From: Crocosphaera chwakensis CCY0110
GTDB lineage: Bacteria; Cyanobacteriota; Cyanobacteriia; Cyanobacteriales; Microcystaceae
Direction of reading: 5' to 3'
DNA length: 57,249 nt
Assembly: GCF_000169335.1 (NCBI RefSeq)
Contig: NZ_AAXW01000030.1
Span: 1 to 57,249, forward strand
The translations under genes and the position numbers were made by a program. The notes below the pieces were generated by a model, which worked only from the letters and a program-made list of their open reading frames with translations, was not told where the DNA came from and did no database searches. Position 1 is the first letter of the stretch. Every line of letters begins with the position of its first letter. This document shows, in pieces, positions 49,757 to 57,249 of this stretch.

Positions 49757-50998
49757 CTAATCAGACAAAGACGAGTTCATTTTTTCTTTCTCGTACCAAT
49801 TCATCAATGGAGAAGCACTAACACCATGAATAATAACTGATAATACGACGACTGAATAAGTAATCCAGGTAATTTGTGTAGCAAATTTTCCTGTTACTCC
49901 TTTACTTAAAGCATAAGTTAAATAGTAAATCGAACCCAAGCCTCTAATCCCAAACCACCCCATTAACCTTGAGGTTTTCCACGGGAGATTTGCCCCTAAC
50001 ATAGCTAACCAAACACCCAAGGGACGAATGAGCAAAAATAATGATCCGGCAATTAATAAAGACTGTGTTGCATATTTAAGCATCGGTTCATATAACAATA
50101 GCGTCCCTAAAATTATGATCGCAGTGACTTCCAATAACTTTTCAATTTGTCCGATAAATTCTAACTGTGCTAATCTTTTATTGGGTTGGTGAGAGTAACT
50201 TCGCTGTACTACCAAACCGGCAACAAATACCGCCAAAAATCCGTAACCATTAACCAATTCAGTCAGAGAATAAGTCAACAAGATAATACTTAACGCGACA
50301 AAATCTTCCATCAAATCATCAGCTTGACGGCGTTTTTGTAAAGTGCGATCAATCCAAACTACGGCTTTGGCTACTATAATACCCATAACGATACCTGCTG
50401 CGATCGCCCAAATCAAATCGACGGCTACCCATTTTTTAAACCAGTTTTCCCAATTAGGATTACTTTGAGCATAAATGCCAAAATAGACAAAAGGAAAAGC
50501 TAGAGAGTCGTTTAAACCCCCTTCACAAGTCAAGGCAAAGCGCAACTCATCTTTATCTTCAATATGATCTAGCTGTACCTCTGAGGCTAATACAGGATCG
50601 GTAGGAGAAAGAATTGCTGCGAGTAAACCCCCAGCACCCCAACTCATGCCTAAAATATAATGAGCGATCGCAGCTAAAGCTAAAATAGATAAAGGCATTA
50701 ATAGCCCAATCAATCTAATGCTAGATTGCCACGCCCAAAGTTTGAGGGGACGATTAATTTTTAGCCCGCAACCAAATACAGACACGATCACGACAAACTC
50801 GGTTAATCTCTGCAAAAACTGCGTATCTGGCCTAATTTTGACTAATCCCAACCCATAATTACCTAATAAAATCCCAAATACAAGGTAAATCAAAGCATAA
50901 GAGAGAGGAAGACGTTTAATCCATCCTGAACCTAAAGTTACTCCCAGCAACAGCAATCCAATAACTAACAGGCTGAGAATATACGTGTTCATTATCAC
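49757..50998 (-). CDS. Na+(K+)/H+ antiporter, NhaP/CPA1-like
   Basis: A 413-residue membrane protein with about 12 hydrophobic spans. CPA1 markers are LAAILSPTDPVLASEVQL (the unwound TM region with T-D) and CEGGLNDSLAFPFVY (the ND ion-binding pair), then a distal GIRGLGSIYYL. The short cytosolic tail ends in a charged EKEKMNSSLSD. It exchanges Na+ or K+ for H+. A second antiporter of the same family lies on the other side of mutY, on the same strand. Confidence 0.92.
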   Translation of the reverse strand: MIMNTYILSLLVIGLLLLGVTLGSGWIKRLPLSYALIYLVFGILLGNYGLGLVKIRPDTQFLQRLTEFVVIVSVFGCGLKINRPLKLWAWQSSIRLIGLLMPLSILALAAIAHYILGMSWGAGGLLAAILSPTDPVLASEVQLDHIEDKDELRFALTCEGGLNDSLAFPFVYFGIYAQSNPNWENWFKKWVAVDLIWAIAAGIVMGIIVAKAVVWIDRTLQKRRQADDLMEDFVALSIILLTYSLTELVNGYGFLAVFVAGLVVQRSYSHQPNKRLAQLEFIGQIEKLLEVTAIIILGTLLLYEPMLKYATQSLLIAGSLFLLIRPLGVWLAMLGANLPWKTSRLMGWFGIRGLGSIYYLTYALSKGVTGKFATQITWITYSVVVLSVIIHGVSASPLMNWYEKEKMNSSLSD

Positions 50999-51120
50999 CT
51001 TTTGTAAAAAGCTGCCTCAATTTAGCGTAATTTTTCTAGGGGCTGAATCTATCTTAAGTGGCAAAAGAGGAATCCCGTTGGTTGAGTCGAGTGGGGGTAT
51101 GTCAATTTTTCGTAGCAATA

Positions 51121-51241
51121 ACAGGGGAGACAGTTACCTTGGCGAAATACCAGAGATCCTTACTTAGTCTCGGTGTCTGAAATTATGTTACAACAAACCC
51201 AGGTAAAAACCGTTCTTCCCTATTATCAACGGTGGTTAGAG
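51121..51241. repeat. Duplicated 5' segment of mutY, upstream copy
   Basis: This 121-bp segment matches 51343-51463 (offset 222 bp) at about 94% identity by eye. In the same frame as mutY it reads QLPWRNTRDPYL, then VSEIMLQQTQVKTVLPYYQRW, but carries stop codons just upstream (around 51110-51119). It is a decayed partial tandem copy of the mutY N-terminus and supplies a misleading ATG at 51173. Confidence 0.88.
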
Positions 51242-51268
51242 ACGATTTTGAAGGATAAAAGCAACCTC

Positions 51269-52369
51269 GTGGCTAAAGACATAACGTTACCAGTTTTTAA
51301 TTTATCTAATCTCAGACAATCTCTGTTAATTTGGTATCAACAACAGGGAAGACACTTACCCTGGCGAAATACCAGAGATCCTTACTTAATCTGGGTCTCT
51401 GAAATTATGTTACAACAAACCCAGGTGAAAACCGTTCTTCCCTATTATCAACGGTGGTTAGACACCTTTCCTACCCTCGAAAGTTTAGCTACAGCAGAGT
51501 TACAAGAGGTCTTAAAGGCATGGGAAGGATTAGGATATTATACAAGAGCCAGAAATCTCCACAAAGCTGCTCAAATCCTATTAAATGAGTATGATGGGGT
51601 CTTTCCGCAACAACTCCCCGATGTCCTGAAATTACCTGGCATTGGACGCACCACCGCCGGGGGTATTCTCAGCGCAGCGTTTAACCAACGGATTTCTATT
51701 TTAGACGGGAATGTGAAGCGGGTGTTATCCCGTTTGATGGCGTTACCGGTTTCCCCAAAAAAAGGGATACAATCTTTATGGCAACTATCGGATCTGATTC
51801 TCGATCCGGAGAACCCCAGAGACTTCAATCAAGCATTGATGGATTTAGGGGCCGAAATATGTGTTAAAACTAAGCCTAGATGTTTACTGTGTCCCTGGAC
51901 ATCTCACTGTTTAGCTTATCAACAAGGCCAACAAAATCAACTTCCCATGACTGAAAAAACGAAACCCCTTCCCCATAAAAAAATTGGTGTGGCTGTTATT
52001 TATAATGACGCTGGTTTAATTTTAATTGATCGCCGTCCTGAAAAGGGTTTATTGGGTGGTTTATGGGAGTTTCCAGGGGGAAAAATAGAACCAGATGAAA
52101 CCGTAGAAGACTGTATCAAACGAGAGATTAAAGAAGAGATCGATATCGAGATTGAAGTTGGGGAAAATTTAGTTAATTTAGATCATGCTTATACTCATTT
52201 TAAAGTAACCTTATATGTTCATCTTTGTCGCTATTTAACCGGAGAACCCAAACCCATCGAATGTGAAGAAATTCGTTGGGTGAGTTTAGAAGAAATTGAT
52301 CAGTTTCCATTTCCAAAAGCCAATACAAAAATTATTGAACTGTTAAAAACTCATTCTATATTTTCTTGA
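51269..52369 (+). CDS. mutY: A/G-specific adenine glycosylase MutY with NUDIX-like C-terminal domain
   Basis: The start is uncertain. GTG 51269 gives 366 residues and the usual N-terminus, whereas ATG 51173 lies inside the duplicated segment. The HhH-GPD core has the catalytic Glu in VSEIMLQQTQVKTV, the hairpin LPGIGRTTAGGI, and the catalytic Asp in ISILDGNVKRV. The 4Fe-4S ligands have C-x6-C-x2-C-x5-C spacing (CVKTKPRC ... LLC ... HC). The C-terminal 8-oxoG-recognition domain (about 265-365) keeps almost the whole NUDIX box, GKIEPDETVEDCIKREIKEE. MutY removes A opposite 8-oxoG. The 3' end overlaps the convergent antiporter gene by 19 bp. Confidence 0.92.
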   Translation: MAKDITLPVFNLSNLRQSLLIWYQQQGRHLPWRNTRDPYLIWVSEIMLQQTQVKTVLPYYQRWLDTFPTLESLATAELQEVLKAWEGLGYYTRARNLHKAAQILLNEYDGVFPQQLPDVLKLPGIGRTTAGGILSAAFNQRISILDGNVKRVLSRLMALPVSPKKGIQSLWQLSDLILDPENPRDFNQALMDLGAEICVKTKPRCLLCPWTSHCLAYQQGQQNQLPMTEKTKPLPHKKIGVAVIYNDAGLILIDRRPEKGLLGGLWEFPGGKIEPDETVEDCIKREIKEEIDIEIEVGENLVNLDHAYTHFKVTLYVHLCRYLTGEPKPIECEEIRWVSLEEIDQFPFPKANTKIIELLKTHSIFS

Positions 52370-53589
52370 TAAAAAATTGATAAAGGAACGGCACTGATAC
52401 CGTGAATCAGCACAGATCCTAAAACGACGAGACTAACCACCGACCAAACTTCTGGTAATCCCGTTTTGTGGGCTGCTAAATTAGCATAGAAAATGGCCGC
52501 TACACCAATTGGGCCAAACCAACCCATAAACAGAGCATCCAGGTATCCTTTAGTATGAGGAATAAAACGATTTAGCAATAAAAACACAGGCAGACGACGC
52601 AATAATAAAATAGCAATGACCAACACTAATCCTTGCCAACCCAGAGATAACCAGTCTTGCCAAGGTAACGCCAAACCAAACAGTGTAAACATGGTCGTAG
52701 TCGTCATTAAATCAAGAGCATCTTGCACATTTTCTTCCTTGGAACGCTCTGATCCTTTCACTACTAGATCAAAGCCGACACCTGCCATAAAAACCGCTAA
52801 AATACCATCACTTCCGATTAATTTAACCCCCCCTAACACTACAAAAGACACTGCAACCATATACACTAAAAAAGACTGTTTATCCATCATTTTTTTGCGC
52901 TGCGACCACTTCAGCAGTTTTCCTGCGAAATAACCCAAAACTAAACCAAAAATAATGGCCGCTCCCACATCCCACAACCAAATCACCGAAAACCAGTGAA
53001 CAATGGGATCAGAATAAGAGGGCATAAGAATTAACAAAGGTAAAAATACAAAGGGATAAGCTAAGCCATCATTTAACCCTGACTCAGCAGCCAGCAAGTG
53101 CCGAACCCTATCGGGTAAATGTTTTTCGGCAAATTTTCCCGTGACAATGGTAGAAGCGAGAACCGGATCTGTAGGAGTCAACACCGCACCAATGAGTACC
53201 GCCACCCAAGGATCTACATTTAGAATTACATATACTAATAAACTACTAATTCCCCACATAGCCAACATCAACGGGCCAATAATAATGACTAAACTACGCC
53301 AATGCTTAAACGGATAAGCTGACTCTAAATGAAGAGCCGTGGAGATCAATTGTACAGCGATCGCCAGACGAGACAATTCTTCTAGTATTAATTCTTGGGT
53401 TCCCCAGGCATGAAGGTCAAAGATATTAAACACCGGCCCACACAATATCCCTAAAACAAGGGCAAACATCGGAGCAGATAAATAAAGCTGTTGTTTGAAA
53501 AAGCGAGACAGCAAAGCATAGGAGAAGAGTAAACCCCCTAAACTTAATAGAGCAAAATTAAATTTGGTCGGATCAAGCGACTGAGCCAC
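52351..53589 (-). CDS. Cation:proton antiporter, NhaP/CPA1-like
   Basis: A 412-residue polytopic membrane protein with LIGAVLTPTDPVLASTIVTG, AAESGLNDGLAYPFVFLPLL, and a final MGWFGPIGVAAIFYANLAAH, the same landmarks as the antiporter at 49.8 kb. The two are clearly paralogues but diverged. It lacks the long C-terminal cytosolic domain of larger NhaP proteins. It follows in the same direction across mutY, so the two antiporters are not one operon. Likely role is Na+ or K+ efflux and pH balance at the cell or thylakoid membrane. Confidence 0.92.
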   Translation of the reverse strand: MAQSLDPTKFNFALLSLGGLLFSYALLSRFFKQQLYLSAPMFALVLGILCGPVFNIFDLHAWGTQELILEELSRLAIAVQLISTALHLESAYPFKHWRSLVIIIGPLMLAMWGISSLLVYVILNVDPWVAVLIGAVLTPTDPVLASTIVTGKFAEKHLPDRVRHLLAAESGLNDGLAYPFVFLPLLILMPSYSDPIVHWFSVIWLWDVGAAIIFGLVLGYFAGKLLKWSQRKKMMDKQSFLVYMVAVSFVVLGGVKLIGSDGILAVFMAGVGFDLVVKGSERSKEENVQDALDLMTTTTMFTLFGLALPWQDWLSLGWQGLVLVIAILLLRRLPVFLLLNRFIPHTKGYLDALFMGWFGPIGVAAIFYANLAAHKTGLPEVWSVVSLVVLGSVLIHGISAVPLSIFYQENIE

Positions 53590-53730
53590 AATTCAGGATA
53601 TTTAACAACAAATCAATACGTTTCAATGTTTTAAATACTTAACTGATTTTTTCATCTTTCTGAGGTCTGAAATTTGACGAAACAAAATCAAAACTTTTGC
53701 TAGATGTACTCAGGGACAGTCTAGGCCAAG

Positions 53731-54759
53731 ATGAACAGATATGAAACTATTAAAGTGATTGTGAATTTCTTCGTTTTCCTGTTTGGATTATTTCTCGTTG
53801 TATTATCCCTGATCGATGCTTTATGGACTGCCTTATGGGTAGATGGTGGCGCAGGACCTGTCACCAACCGAGTAACCAATGTGGTTTGGTGGATTATCAA
53901 AAAACTGATTCCTAAAAAGCGCAATTATTGGCTCAGTCTTGCTGGTCCAGTGATTCAAACCCTCATCGCCTTTGCTTGGGTTGGGTTGTTATGGATAGGT
54001 TGGGTAATCATGTTTAGTGCAGATAAGACTGCTTTAATCTACACTCGCGGCCCCGAAAAAACTCCCTCCGATCTCATGGACCGTATTTATTTTGTCGCTT
54101 ACACAATGTCCACGATGGGTAATGGTGACGTATATCCGAGTAGCGATGTTTGGGAGTTGGCCGCCTCTTTTACGACCTTTAGCGGTATGTTTATGATTAC
54201 CTTAGTAGTCAGTTTTGTCTTATCAGTGATTGGAGGCGTTACCACGAAACGAGCCTTAGCCAGTCAAATTACAGGATTAGCCAATAGTTCCGAGGACTTT
54301 CTAATTGCTATTTGGGACGGGAAAAAATTTGCAGGACTGGATTTATTCTTGATGTCCGTATCAACTCAAGTGGGGAAACTGGCTGAGCAACAATTGGCCT
54401 ATCCTATCTTACACCGGTATCATGGTGCTTCTCTGGCAGAAGATAGCGCACCTGCGATCGCTGTTTTGGATGATGCCCTAACTTTACTCAGATTTGGGGT
54501 TCAAAAGCCTTATCGTCCCACGCCGTTAATGTTAAAATCTTCCCGTTCTACGGTGCAAACTTATCTAAAAACGCTGGCTTCTGCCTCTATCTATCCGTCT
54601 CCTCATCCTCCTGTTATCCCTGATCTAAGCTTACTACGAAAAGCGGGAATTCCGGTGGTTAGTGATGAGGAGTTTTTACGTTCTGTTGATAATTTAGCCC
54701 ATCGTCGTAAGTTACTGTTAGGGTTAGTTGAACGCAATCATTTTCGTTGGCCGAAGTAA
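53731..54759 (+). CDS. Two-helix K+-channel-like protein with a GNGD filter
   Basis: A 342-residue protein with several hydrophobic segments (about 8-30, 65-95). The pore loop YTMSTMGNGDVYPSS stands where K+ channels have TVGYGD, followed by a last transmembrane helix (about 140-165). The C-terminal ~170 residues are soluble, with no RCK domain and no recognised fold. The TMGNGD filter is a recurring variant in bacterial channel relatives. Ion selectivity cannot be predicted. It is followed 51 bp later by the DUF421 gene on the same strand. Confidence 0.82.
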   Translation: MNRYETIKVIVNFFVFLFGLFLVVLSLIDALWTALWVDGGAGPVTNRVTNVVWWIIKKLIPKKRNYWLSLAGPVIQTLIAFAWVGLLWIGWVIMFSADKTALIYTRGPEKTPSDLMDRIYFVAYTMSTMGNGDVYPSSDVWELAASFTTFSGMFMITLVVSFVLSVIGGVTTKRALASQITGLANSSEDFLIAIWDGKKFAGLDLFLMSVSTQVGKLAEQQLAYPILHRYHGASLAEDSAPAIAVLDDALTLLRFGVQKPYRPTPLMLKSSRSTVQTYLKTLASASIYPSPHPPVIPDLSLLRKAGIPVVSDEEFLRSVDNLAHRRKLLLGLVERNHFRWPK

Positions 54760-54810
54760 TTCAACTGACTGAATTTTAATACTTTTAAACTTCTAAATAA
54801 ACTCAATATT

Positions 54811-55335
54811 ATGCAAAAAATTGTCTTTTTTTTTGGGGGCTTTGAACCCATTCTTCGCATTATTATTGTGGGAACATTAGCCTATCTTAGTTTATTAATT
54901 TTATTGCGTGTTTCAGGACAAAGAACTTTAACTCGAATGCACGCTTTTGATTTTGTGATTACGATTGCTATTGGTTCTACATTTGGGCGATTAATGACAG
55001 CAAAAGGGGTCTCTTTAGCTGAAAGTTTGACGGCTTTTTTGGTTTTAATCGCACTACAATCTATTTTTTCCTGGATAATGGTACGCTCTTCTAAGTTTGC
55101 TTATTGGGTCACAGCTACCCCATCGATGCTTTATTTTCGGGGGCAATTTCTCCATAAAGCGATGAAAAAACATCGGGTGACTCAAGATGAATTATTATCA
55201 GTGATTCGTCAAAATAAAATTGGTTCTCTCGAAGATGTAGAAGCTATTATTCTCGAATCAGCCGGAACCTTTGCGGTGATAAAAAAAGGGAATACTGATT
55301 ATTCTGCTTTGAGTAATCTTCCTGGTATCCATTAG
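54811..55335 (+). CDS. DUF421 (YetF-like) membrane protein
   Basis: A 174-residue protein. Three N-terminal transmembrane helices contain LAYLSLLILLRVSGQRTLTR and DFVITIAIGSTFGRLM, the family signature, and a cytosolic C-terminal domain contains VTQDELLSVIRQNKIGSLED. A YetF homologue is described in Bacillus, but the biochemical role of the family is not settled. It may form an operon with the upstream channel-like gene. It is complete, of normal length for the single-domain form. Confidence 0.9.
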   Translation: MQKIVFFFGGFEPILRIIIVGTLAYLSLLILLRVSGQRTLTRMHAFDFVITIAIGSTFGRLMTAKGVSLAESLTAFLVLIALQSIFSWIMVRSSKFAYWVTATPSMLYFRGQFLHKAMKKHRVTQDELLSVIRQNKIGSLEDVEAIILESAGTFAVIKKGNTDYSALSNLPGIH

Positions 55336-55450
55336 TGTTAACTGTTAACTTCTTACTTCTGATTAGTTCAACGTCACTCTTTAGAAGGATAATGCTTAAT
55401 AATTAGATTCGTTAAGTTGAAACTAATTGTCAAAAAGTAGAGGAAATTCA

Positions 55451-55642
55451 ATGACTGGTCATGCAAGTCATAAAGGCACTTCTCCTAAACCCAATACCAA
55501 CGCAGAAGGGTCTTTGGATACGGTTACTGATGGTGTTGACCCCCATGAAATCGCACCAGATAATGCGGAAACGATGCGAGTTCAAGAAGCACCAGAAAAC
55601 GAAGCAGCAACCGAAAGACCTAACAATATTTCCGATAAATAA
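55451..55642 (+). CDS. Small hydrophilic, probably disordered protein
   Basis: From ATG 55451 (AGAGGAAATTCA is a good RBS) the protein has 63 residues; a TTG at 55427 would add 8. Rich in Asn, Pro, Thr, Glu and Asp (ASHKGTSPKPNTNAEGSLDT, then APENEAATERPN), with no hydrophobic core and no motif. It lies 35 bp upstream of the GSP39-like SDR and probably shares its transcript. The composition suggests a stress-related disordered protein (inference). Confidence 0.68.
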   Translation: MTGHASHKGTSPKPNTNAEGSLDTVTDGVDPHEIAPDNAETMRVQEAPENEAATERPNNISDK

Positions 55643-55677
55643 GAATAGATAAAAAAATAAAAAAGGAACTCAGAATT

Positions 55678-56538
55678 ATGACAGTTACTCCCGATCAAAT
55701 TCCGGCTCAATCTCAGGATAGAACACCGGCATTAGAATCCCAAATGACTCCGAAGCCAGAGTATGATGATCCCAATTATAAAGGTAGTGATAAACTACGG
55801 AATAAAGTTGCTTTAATTACAGGTGGCGATAGTGGAATTGGTCGCTCTGTCGCAGTCTATTTTGCTAAAGAAGGAGCGAATGTTGCCATTTGTTATTTGG
55901 ATGAGCATGAAGACGCTAAAGAAACTCAAAAAGCAGTAGAACAATATGATCGTGAATGTCTTTTAATTCCTGGAGATATTCGTAACGAAAGTTTCTGCAA
56001 AGAGGTGGTTCAACAAACATTAAATAAGTTTGGTAAGTTAGACATTTTAGTGAATAACGCTGCCGTTCAATATTTAGAACCCAGTTTACAAGATATTGAT
56101 TCGGCACAGTTAGGAGATATTTTCGCTACCAATGTCTTTGCTATGTTTTATTTAACAAAGGCAGCAACTCCTCATCTAAAACCAGGGAGTTCTATTATTA
56201 ATACCACCTCCATTAATGCTTACAAAGGTAACTCGAAACTGTTGAGTTATTCCACAACAAAAGGGGCAATTTTAGCCTTTACTCGTTCAATTGCAGAACC
56301 TTTATTAGAAAAAGGAATTCGGGTTAATGGAGTTGCTCCTGGACCGATTTGGACACCGTTTATTCCTGATGCTTTTGAAGAAGAAGCTGTTAGTAATTTC
56401 GGGAAACAAGTTCCCATGCAACGTCCTGGACAACCTAAAGAAGTTGCTCCTAGTTTCGTTTTCTTAGCTTCAGAAGATGCTTCTTATATGTCAGGACAAG
56501 TGCTTCATCCTAATGGTGGGGTTGTAATTGGTGCGTAA
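55678..56538 (+). CDS. SDR oxidoreductase, general stress protein 39-like
   Basis: A 286-residue short-chain dehydrogenase with a 45-residue N-terminal extension (PEYDDPNYKGSDKLRNKVAL) that is typical of the YdaD/YghA/GSP39 group. Cofactor loop ITGGDSGIGRSVAVYFAKEG, NNAA in LVNNAAVQYLEP, and the catalytic triad Ser in NTTSINAYKG and Tyr/Lys in SYSTTKGAI. The C-terminus follows VAPGPIWTPFIPDAF and GQVLHPNGG. In other bacteria these are stress-induced NAD(P) enzymes of uncertain substrate. A terminator-like hairpin follows 43 bp later. Confidence 0.93.
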   Translation: MTVTPDQIPAQSQDRTPALESQMTPKPEYDDPNYKGSDKLRNKVALITGGDSGIGRSVAVYFAKEGANVAICYLDEHEDAKETQKAVEQYDRECLLIPGDIRNESFCKEVVQQTLNKFGKLDILVNNAAVQYLEPSLQDIDSAQLGDIFATNVFAMFYLTKAATPHLKPGSSIINTTSINAYKGNSKLLSYSTTKGAILAFTRSIAEPLLEKGIRVNGVAPGPIWTPFIPDAFEEEAVSNFGKQVPMQRPGQPKEVAPSFVFLASEDASYMSGQVLHPNGGVVIGA

Positions 56539-56581
56539 CTAAGTTTATTTTTTGAACAGTTGAAAAACTCTTGCAATTTTT

Positions 56582-56612
56582 AGCATAAAGAGGAATCTCT
56601 TTGTGCTATTTT
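56582..56612 (+). terminator. Rho-independent terminator after the SDR gene
   Basis: AGCATAAAGAG (56582-56592) pairs with CTCTTTGTGCT (56597-56607) through 11 positions with one G-U, a GAAT tetraloop, and an ATTTTA tail. It is well placed to end the small-protein/SDR transcript. Confidence 0.82.
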
Positions 56613-56656
56613 ATGCTAGATAAGCAATTTATGTTATAGTAATTTTCATATTCATC

Positions 56657-56680
56657 GACTGGGTCTACCAGTCATTATTT
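56657..56680 (+). terminator. Terminator-like hairpin in the leader of the LD-carboxypeptidase gene
   Basis: GACTGG (56657-56662) pairs with CCAGTC (56668-56673) around GTCTA and is followed by ATTATTTTTATT, only 16 bases before the next ATG. It may be a second terminator for the SDR operon or an attenuator for the following gene. Confidence 0.5.
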
Positions 56681-56688
56681 TTATTCAA

Positions 56689-57249
56689 ATGTCTTTTAAT
56701 CGTCGTCAATTTTTAACTGCATCTTTAGGAAGTTTAACTCTTCTAACGTCTATTTATTCTAAAGCATCCGCCCAAAATAATTCTATTATTAAACCCCGAA
56801 AACTTAAAGCAGGTTCAGGGGTTGGTTTAGTAAGTCCGGCAGGAGCCACTTTTACCACAGAAGATATTAATATCGTACAAGATGCGGTCAAAGCATTGGG
56901 ATTAGTTCCTTATTTAGCACCTCATATTTTAGATCAATATGGTTATTTAGCAGGAAAGGATAAAGATAGGGCAAATGATATTAATCGCTTTTTTGCTGAC
57001 CCTAATATTGATCTATTATTACCCATTCGTGGGGGTTGGGGATGCGCTCGTATTTTACCTTATCTAGATTATAATCTAATTAAAAATAATCCGAAAATTA
57101 TTATCGGTTTTAGTGATTTAACCACCTTATTAATGGCAATTTATACCCAGTCAGGTTTAGTTACTTTTCATGGTCCTAATGGGTTGACTTCTTGGCGGAC
57201 AGCACAAGTAAACTCTTTTAAACAAGCTTTATTTACTAATAAAAAAATC
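56689..57249 (+). CDS. LD-carboxypeptidase (S66 family) with Tat signal, cut by the window end
   Basis: 187 codons are visible. The first residues, MSFNRRQFLTASLGSLTLLT, form a twin-arginine signal (RRQFL and a hydrophobic stretch, then ASAQ). The mature part has GVGLVSPAGA, the family loop LLLPIRGGWGCARILPYLDY, and the nucleophile in IIGFSDLTTLLMAIYTQ (Ser in GFSD). The family removes the terminal D-Ala from murein tetrapeptides during recycling, usually in the cytosol; Tat-exported forms occur in cyanobacteria. The catalytic Glu and His lie beyond the window. Confidence 0.9.
   Translation, partial: MSFNRRQFLTASLGSLTLLTSIYSKASAQNNSIIKPRKLKAGSGVGLVSPAGATFTTEDINIVQDAVKALGLVPYLAPHILDQYGYLAGKDKDRANDINRFFADPNIDLLLPIRGGWGCARILPYLDYNLIKNNPKIIIGFSDLTTLLMAIYTQSGLVTFHGPNGLTSWRTAQVNSFKQALFTNKKI

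Noticed and set aside
51173..51268. ATG at 51173 as the mutY start
   Set aside because: It lies inside a decayed duplicate of the gene's own 5' region and would place a second catalytic-Glu motif at the N-terminus.
55461..55652. Second overlapping reading frame across the small hydrophilic protein gene
   Set aside because: Its ATG has no ribosome binding site of its own, whereas the ATG at 55451 has a good one, and only that frame has a stop codon before the SDR leader with fitting composition.

Overview
The window looks like chromosomal DNA from a unicellular, AT-rich cyanobacterium, most like the Crocosphaera/Cyanothece group. The evidence is the dense scatter of HIP1 octamers (GCGATCGC) and a typical cyanobacterial gene set: Rcp1-like response regulator, group 2 sigma factor, DUF760, Rps1A-type ribosomal protein S1, DICT protein, PEP-CTERM protein, NhaP antiporters and hybrid kinases. 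Genus is an inference from gene content. No rRNA, tRNA, CRISPR array or phage block was seen.

Layout. 0.5-4.5 kb: a solitary IS607-type recombinase gene, prepilin peptidase (pilD), an M61 peptidase and a Crp-like regulator. 4.7-11.4 kb: an RND efflux locus made of a periplasmic adaptor with a fused FixH/YtkA-like domain, a lipoprotein carrying the same domain, and the inner-membrane pump. A REP-associated transposase (RAYT) and its palindromic repeats (core GTAGGGTGGGCAAA) sit between the adaptor and pump genes. 11.4-17 kb: an IS630 scrap, fructosamine kinase, M16 peptidase, rodA and mrp. 17-22.3 kb: a cluster of two hybrid histidine kinases and an Rcp1-like receiver. 22.5-32.2 kb: rsmG, ribosomal protein S1, a CBS-domain hybrid kinase, a K+ channel, a small repeat protein, a small Cys-rich ORF and dnaG. 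32.4-39.5 kb: a Ser/Thr kinase, HicA-like protein, Trm1 tRNA methyltransferase, MNT nucleotidyltransferase, PhzF, pentapeptide protein, DICT/HD-GYP-like protein and GAF protein.

39.5-46.5 kb is an accessory island of toxin-antitoxin (TA) genes, most of them broken. It holds an MNT/HEPN pair whose hepT is frameshifted, one intact HigB/HigA-like pair, the tail of a type ISP restriction enzyme, a frameshifted antitoxin, and a vapBC module whose vapC is cut in two by a 1150-bp IS5-family element with clear inverted repeats and a 3-bp target duplication. Fragments of brnT, a ribbon-helix-helix antitoxin and a second hepT follow. Two metabolic or surface genes (sugar dehydrogenase, PEP-CTERM protein) sit inside the island.

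46.5-57.2 kb returns to ordinary content: a cytosine-deaminase-like amidohydrolase, group 2 sigma factor, DUF760 protein, then an ion and stress block. That block has two NhaP-type antiporters flanking mutY, a second K+-channel-like protein, a DUF421 membrane protein, a small hydrophilic protein and a GSP39-like SDR. A Tat-exported LD-carboxypeptidase is cut by the window end. mutY carries a recent 222-bp-offset duplication of its 5' coding region, which creates a misleading upstream start codon.

The observations most worth a second look are the RAYT/REP system, the IS-split vapC, the frameshifted hepT, the mutY duplication, the duplicated FixH/YtkA-like domain in the efflux locus, and several small or degenerate genes that a standard ORF caller would miss or mis-start.
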